Below, piece by piece: positions 60,069-64,000 of a stretch of DNA of 64,000 nt. This DNA is from CBDCCV01 sp965215025 (GTDB taxonomy: Bacteria; Bacteroidota; Rhodothermia; Rhodothermales; Salinibacteraceae), in the NCBI GenBank assembly GCA_965215025.1, contig CBDCCV010000002.1:1364001-1428000 (forward strand), in the 5' to 3' direction. The number at the start of each line of letters is the position of its first letter. Within the stretch, counting starts at the first letter, position 1. Made by a program: the position numbers and the translations under genes. The notes below the pieces were generated by a model. The model was not told the DNA's origin and ran no database searches. It worked only from the letters and a program-made list of their open reading frames with translations.

Positions 60069-63000
60069 TTACGCCAGCGCCTCCCAAAGGATCTCGGCGG
60101 GGTGACGGGCGGCGCGGGCGGTGGTGTCCTTGATCTGCGAGCGGCACGAGAAGCCGGCGGCGGCGATGATCGCCCTCGGCGAGGCGGCGCGCACGGCGGG
60201 GGCGAGGCGGCGCTCGGCCATCTTTTTGGAGATCTCCAGGTGCTCGGTCTCGTAGCCGAAGGCGCCGGCCATGCCGCAGCAACCCGAGTCCACCGTCTCG
60301 ACGCGGTAGCCGGGCGGGAGCGCCAAGGCGCGCTCGGCTGCGCCCGTGCCGCCGAGGGCCTTCTCGTGGCAGTGCCCGTGCAGCAGCACGGTGCGTTCAT
60401 CGAGCGTCCAGCGCACGTCCCCCAGCAAGCCGGCCTCGTCGAGGCGGGCGACGAACCCTTCAAACGTGAGCGCATTTTTTGCCACCTGCTCCACGCGCGG
60501 ATCGCCGGGGAGGAGCGCGCGGAACTCATCGGTGAGCGCGGAGACGCAGCTGGGTTCGAGGCCTACGATGGGGACGTTCTGCGCGGCGTAGGGGTAGAGC
60601 GCGGCCACGGTGCCCAGCGCCTCGACCTGCGCCTCGCTCACCAAGCCTTTCGACAAGAGCGTGCGCCCGCAGCAGACCGTCTGCTGCGGAAGCTGCACCT
60701 GCATCCCGATCCCGTCCAGGAACGCGGCGGCGGCTTTGACGGCCTCGGGCGCGTGGAAGTTGCTGAACGTGTCGGCAAAGAGGACGACCTCCGGCCCCGC
60801 CTGCTTCCACTCGTGTTTTTTGAACCACTGCTCGAACGACTCGCGCGCGAAGGGCGGCAGCGCGCGCTCGCGGCTGATGCCGAGCGTGCGGTCCATGAGC
60901 CGGCGCACGGGGCCGGTGCCGCTCAGCCAGTTGGCGGGCCTGGCAAAAAATCCGCCCGCCACACGCCGGCTGATCTTCGGAAGATGCGCGAAGAGCTTCG
61001 TGCGCCAAGGCATCCGGTGCTCCTGCCAGTACTTGTCCAGCCACTCCGTTTTGATCTTGCCCATGTCCACGCTCGACGGGCACTCCGTCTTGCACGCCTT
61101 GCATTGGATGCACAGGTCCATCACCTCGAACATCCGTTTGGAGGTGAGCGCCTCGGGCGGGAGCGCGCCGGAGAGGGCCGTGCGCAAGGCGTTGGCGCGC
61201 CCGCGCGTGGAGTGCTCCTCGTCGCGCGTGACCATGTACGAGGGGCACATCGTCCCGCTGCCGAGCTTGCGGCAGGCGCCGTTGCCGTTGCACATCTCGA
61301 TGGCCGCGTGGAAGCCGCCGTCTTCGGAGAAGTCCATCTTGGCGGTGACGGGAAGCGTCTCGTAGGCCGGCCCCATGCGCAGGTTCTCCTCCATCGGCGG
61401 GGCGCTTGTGATTTTGCCGGGGTTGAGGAGGTTCTCCGGATCGAAAATCTCCTTGACGCGCGCGTAGACGGCCACGAGGTCGGGGCCGAGGAAGGGGCCG
61501 CTCAGCCAAGAGCGCGCCGTGCCGTCGCCGTGCTCGCTTGAGAGCGAGCCGCCGTAGCGCCGCACCAGCTCCATCGAGCCGCGCGCGATGCGCTTCATCT
61601 TCTCGACGCCCTCTTTTTCCTTCGTGTTGATGAAGGGCCTAACGTGCAGGCAGCCGCCCGAGGCATGCGCGTAAAAGACGGCGCGCGTGCCCGTCTCCTG
61701 GATGAGATCGTCGAGCGCATCGACGTAGTCGGCCAGGTGCTCCACGGGCACGGAGGCGTCTTCGATAAAGGCCCAGGGCTTGAACTCGCTCTTGACGCCC
61801 ATGATGAGGCCGAGGCTTTCCTTGCGCACCGTCCACACGTCCTGGATGGGCCGCGGCTTCGTGGCGCGGACGACGGCGTAGCCCGCACGCGCGCGCTCGA
61901 GCGTTTCTTCGAGATGGGCAATCTTCTCGGCCACCTCGGCCTCAGTCTCACCGTAGTATTCGGTGAGGAGGACGCCGCCGGGCGCCTCGCCGGAGGGCGC
62001 TTCTTCGATGAAGGTGAGGCGCTCGGCAAAACCCGGCGTGCGGCGGCAGCGGTCGATGGCCACGCCGTCAAACAGCTCGACGGCCGAGGGGCCGGTCTTT
62101 AGAACCGTCGTCACGGCGCGCAGGGCCTCCGCGCGCGTGCGGAAGTGCGCCATGCCGAGGCCCGTGTGCTTGGGCAGCGGCACGAGGCCGACGGTCATCT
62201 CGGTGACGACGGCGAGCGTGCCCTCGCTGCCGCACAGGAGCCGGGCGAGGTTGCGGCGCTCCTGGCCCGCCGGCGCCCCGTCGTCGCCGTGTGGCGCGTC
62301 AAAGAGAGAAAAATCCTGCACGTCGGAGGCGTTTCCGGGCGGGCCGCCGGGCAGGAGGTGTTCGAGGCGGTAGCCGCTGTTGCGGCGCCAGTGCCGAGGC
62401 GTGTCGCGCGCGACGACGTAGCCCTGCGCTTCGAGCAGGTCGTGCAGATCGGCGTAGAGGCGGCCCGTGCGATCCGTTTGGAGGCGCTGGTGGTCCCACT
62501 CAAACGGCGTGAGCGGGCGGAAGTGGAACGGCGTCCCATCCGCGAGGAAGCCTCTCGCCTCGCGGACGTGGTGGATCGTGTTGCCGTAGAGGATCGAGTG
62601 CGTACCCGTGGCGTTGTTGGCGAGCATCCCGCCGAGCGTGGCGCGGTTGGACGAGGCCGGGTCCGGGCCGAACTGAAGCCCGTGCCGCGCGGCGGCCTCG
62701 TTGAGGTTGTCGAGGACGAGGCCCGGCTCGACGCGCGCCCAGCCTTCGTCCGGGTTCAGCTCCAGGAGGCCGTTCATGTGGCGCGAGAAGTCGATCACCA
62801 AGGCCTCGGCCACGGTCTGCCCCGCGAGCGAGGAGCCGCCGCCGCGCGCCAGGACGGGCACCGAGAAGCGCGCGGCCAGGCGCAGCGCCTCCTGCACGTC
62901 CTCGGCGTGGCGCGGGAAGAGGACGCCGTGCGGCATGATCTGGTACATGCTCGCGTCGGTGGCGTAGAGCGCGCGCGTCATGGCCTCCGAGCGCAGCTCG

Positions 63001-63077
63001 CCCTGGATGCGCGGGCGCAGCGCGGCGAAGAAGTCGCTCAGAAGCTCAGGCGTGGGGGTGGCGGCGGGGACGGCCAT
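60069..63077 (-). CDS. FAD-linked oxidase with C-terminal Fe-S/CCG domain
   Basis: 1002-aa fused dehydrogenase of the GlcD/D-lactate/D-2-hydroxyglutarate type (YdiJ-like). The vanillyl-alcohol-oxidase FAD domain has VLARGGGSSLAGQTVAEALV (about residues 76-95), NNATGTHSILYGNTIHHVRE, and the C-terminal oxidase cap with YAHASGGCLHVRPFINTKE. A ferredoxin domain follows (GNGACRKLGSGTMCPSY and CIQCKACKTECPSS), then two CCG motifs (TVCCGRTLL and SGCCGMAGAFGYE) for a non-cubane Fe-S site. It oxidises a 2-hydroxy acid and passes electrons to quinone or another acceptor. Its last about 95 bp are duplicated at 59236-59329 beyond the inserted toxin-antitoxin pair. Confidence 0.92.
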   Translation of the reverse strand: MAVPAATPTPELLSDFFAALRPRIQGELRSEAMTRALYATDASMYQIMPHGVLFPRHAEDVQEALRLAARFSVPVLARGGGSSLAGQTVAEALVIDFSRHMNGLLELNPDEGWARVEPGLVLDNLNEAAARHGLQFGPDPASSNRATLGGMLANNATGTHSILYGNTIHHVREARGFLADGTPFHFRPLTPFEWDHQRLQTDRTGRLYADLHDLLEAQGYVVARDTPRHWRRNSGYRLEHLLPGGPPGNASDVQDFSLFDAPHGDDGAPAGQERRNLARLLCGSEGTLAVVTEMTVGLVPLPKHTGLGMAHFRTRAEALRAVTTVLKTGPSAVELFDGVAIDRCRRTPGFAERLTFIEEAPSGEAPGGVLLTEYYGETEAEVAEKIAHLEETLERARAGYAVVRATKPRPIQDVWTVRKESLGLIMGVKSEFKPWAFIEDASVPVEHLADYVDALDDLIQETGTRAVFYAHASGGCLHVRPFINTKEKEGVEKMKRIARGSMELVRRYGGSLSSEHGDGTARSWLSGPFLGPDLVAVYARVKEIFDPENLLNPGKITSAPPMEENLRMGPAYETLPVTAKMDFSEDGGFHAAIEMCNGNGACRKLGSGTMCPSYMVTRDEEHSTRGRANALRTALSGALPPEALTSKRMFEVMDLCIQCKACKTECPSSVDMGKIKTEWLDKYWQEHRMPWRTKLFAHLPKISRRVAGGFFARPANWLSGTGPVRRLMDRTLGISRERALPPFARESFEQWFKKHEWKQAGPEVVLFADTFSNFHAPEAVKAAAAFLDGIGMQVQLPQQTVCCGRTLLSKGLVSEAQVEALGTVAALYPYAAQNVPIVGLEPSCVSALTDEFRALLPGDPRVEQVAKNALTFEGFVARLDEAGLLGDVRWTLDERTVLLHGHCHEKALGGTGAAERALALPPGYRVETVDSGCCGMAGAFGYETEHLEISKKMAERRLAPAVRAASPRAIIAAAGFSCRSQIKDTTARAARHPAEILWEALA
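60074..60167. repeat. Right copy of the 94-bp direct repeat (functional oxidase 3' end)
   Basis: Forms the 3' end of the oxidase gene. The matching copy is at 59236-59329, and the 744 bp in between hold PIN module 2. Outside the repeat the sequences diverge on both sides. Confidence 0.9.
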
Positions 63078-63153
63078 TCAGTTTTTCTCGTCCGTAGAAG
63101 CAGAAGGGTGCGGCTCTGCTTTTTACTGCCGCCGCCGGGGCGCGTTTCGGCGC

Positions 63154-63546
63154 TTAGGTGAGGCCGAGCGGGTCATCGCCGGCGCCTTCGAGGAGGTCGT
63201 CCGGGTCGGGGCGGACGAGGGCTAAGATGGCGGCGTGCGGGAGGATGAGGTAGTCCTCGCCCTGGTAGCTGAGGCGGAAGGCTTCCTTTTTGAGGAAGAA
63301 GGCCACGTCGCCGGGGCGCGCTTGCAGAGGGAGGTAGCGCACCTCGTTGCTCCCTTTCCACGCCTCGCCCTCGGTGTACTCCGGGTTGGGCATGACGTAG
63401 CCGGGGCCGGTGCGCACGACGCGCCCGCTGCGTACCTTCTCCTGCTCGGTGACGGAGGCCGGGAGCAAGAGGCCGGCCTCGGTTTCGCGCTCACCCGTCT
63501 GCGGCTTGACGAGCACGCGGTCGCCCACGACGATGAGTTCGCTCAT
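63154..63546 (-). CDS. GroES-like co-chaperone, divergent
   Basis: 130 aa versus about 95 for GroES. The start at 63546 gives MSELIVVGDRVLVKPQTGER. The strand pattern GDRVLVKP, AGLLLPASVTEQEKVRSGRV, VRTGPGYVMPNPEYTEGEAW and ARPGDVAFFLKKEAFRLSYQ, GEDYLILPHAAILALV follows the Cpn10 beta-barrel, with a mobile-loop-like TETEAGLLLP region (here GERETEAGLLLP) and an extra segment between the loop and the C-terminal strands. No groEL is adjacent, so it is probably a second, non-operonic GroES paralogue. Confidence 0.82.
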   Translation of the reverse strand: MSELIVVGDRVLVKPQTGERETEAGLLLPASVTEQEKVRSGRVVRTGPGYVMPNPEYTEGEAWKGSNEVRYLPLQARPGDVAFFLKKEAFRLSYQGEDYLILPHAAILALVRPDPDDLLEGAGDDPLGLT

Positions 63547-63614
63547 GCGGTGCGTTTTTCTTCTGCCGTTGTGCAAATCCAGAAAGGCGCGCGCGTTTAC
63601 TCGCGCGCGTTTAC

Positions 63615-63690
63615 TGACGACGGACGAACGACGATGGACGACACTCGAGGAGCAGCGGTGGTCGTCCTCCGTCCATCATCGGTCGTCCCG
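63615..63690. repeat. GACGATGGACGAACGACG-class inverted repeat
   Basis: Left GACGACGGACGAACGACGAT and right GTCGTCCTCCGTCCATCATC are imperfect complements. Just before it, CGCGCGCGTTTACT is repeated in tandem. It lies between the GroES-like and MBL genes. Confidence 0.75.
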
Positions 63691-63705
63691 CCGCAGAATG
63701 CGCGG

Positions 63706-64000
63706 CTACACGTCCACCGGCTCGCCGGTCTGGAGGCGCTGCACGTCCACCTCGGGGTAGGCTTCGCGGATGCGCGCTTCCATCCATTCCTGCGCCTCGG
63801 CGTCGCCGTGCACCAAAAGTACCTTTTGGGGCTGCATCCGGCCTACGAGGTCTACGAGCTGGCGGCGATGGCTGTGGCCGCTAAAGCGGAAGCGCTCCAC
63901 CTGGCACTGCACCGTCTGCTGCGCGGATTCTTCGCTGAGCATCACCATCGCGCCGTTCCCCTCGGCGGCGGCGTCCCGGAGGCGCTTCGCGGGCGAGTCC
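63706..64000 (-). CDS. Beta-CASP metallo-beta-lactamase RNase, C-terminal part
   Basis: The gene runs off the right edge; only about 97 residues are visible. The segment SPAKRLRDAAAEGNGAMVML, then FRFSGHSHRRQLVDLVGRMQ and QKVLLVHGDAEAQEWMEARI, is the RNA-specificity (beta-CASP/KH-like) end of MBL-fold nucleases of the CPSF73/YSH1 type, where the SGHxxRxxL and VHG motifs carry metal-site residues. It probably processes RNA; the catalytic HxHxDH motif is outside the window. Confidence 0.8.
   Translation of the reverse strand, partial: DSPAKRLRDAAAEGNGAMVMLSEESAQQTVQCQVERFRFSGHSHRRQLVDLVGRMQPQKVLLVHGDAEAQEWMEARIREAYPEVDVQRLQTGEPVDV

Overview
The window is GC-rich throughout and looks chromosomal. 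Gene content points to the Rhodothermota/Rhodothermales branch of Bacteroidota. The evidence is a complete alternative complex III (actABCDEF) directly followed by a caa3 oxidase whose subunit I carries the YSHP motif of A2-type enzymes (the arrangement known from Rhodothermus marinus), a Bacteroidota-type Bat operon, a DUF5683 gene next to parAB, and TAnnTTTG-like promoter elements. The species cannot be named from the sequence alone.

Layout. 1-2.9 kb: DUF5683, parB and parA (minus). 2.9-4.3 kb: a long protein-gene-free stretch holding what looks like a strong minus-strand promoter, about 670 nt of densely self-complementary sequence and an intrinsic terminator, i.e. a candidate large structured RNA. 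4.3-7.5 kb: purQ, an ABC/AAA-type ATPase, a TOPRIM-like partner and a rhomboid protease (minus). 8.3-22.1 kb: quinol-to-oxygen respiratory cluster, actA-E, an unrelated HEPN-like gene, actF, a small membrane protein and coxB-A-C-D (plus). 22.1-25.5 kb: cyclopropane synthase-like methyltransferase, PPC/DUF296 protein, sensory-rhodopsin-transducer-like protein and galT. 25.6-31.8 kb: copper island with copB and copA, a small exported protein, a divergent MerR regulator, a four-helix Cys-rich copper-binding protein and a permease. 31.9-42.1 kb: methyltransferase (minus), then DUF58, BatD-like, sirtuin, batA, batB, TPR, batC, batD, batE. 42.3-48.5 kb: tdk, dnaX, ybaB, recR and a saccharopine dehydrogenase-like gene. 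48.5-58.5 kb: SDR, NTF2-like lipoprotein, degenerate ATPase, S41 protease, M1 peptidase, FtsX-type permease and a 16-residue-repeat protein. 58.5-64 kb: two PIN-domain toxin-antitoxin pairs, an FAD/Fe-S oxidase, a GroES-like protein and the end of a beta-CASP MBL protein.

Three features stand out. First, the candidate structured RNA upstream of parA. Second, more than twenty palindromic or inverted-repeat elements of at least seven sequence classes sit at gene junctions. Some supply a stop codon or form part of the reading frame (in actB, actE and the BatD-like gene). Third, a toxin-antitoxin pair is bracketed by a 94-bp direct repeat that duplicates the 3' end of the neighbouring oxidase gene, which records a recent insertion. 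Two lower-GC intrusions (the ATPase/TOPRIM pair in the purQ unit and the HEPN-like gene inside the respiratory operon) may be defence genes. No tRNA, rRNA, CRISPR array or canonical parS site was seen.
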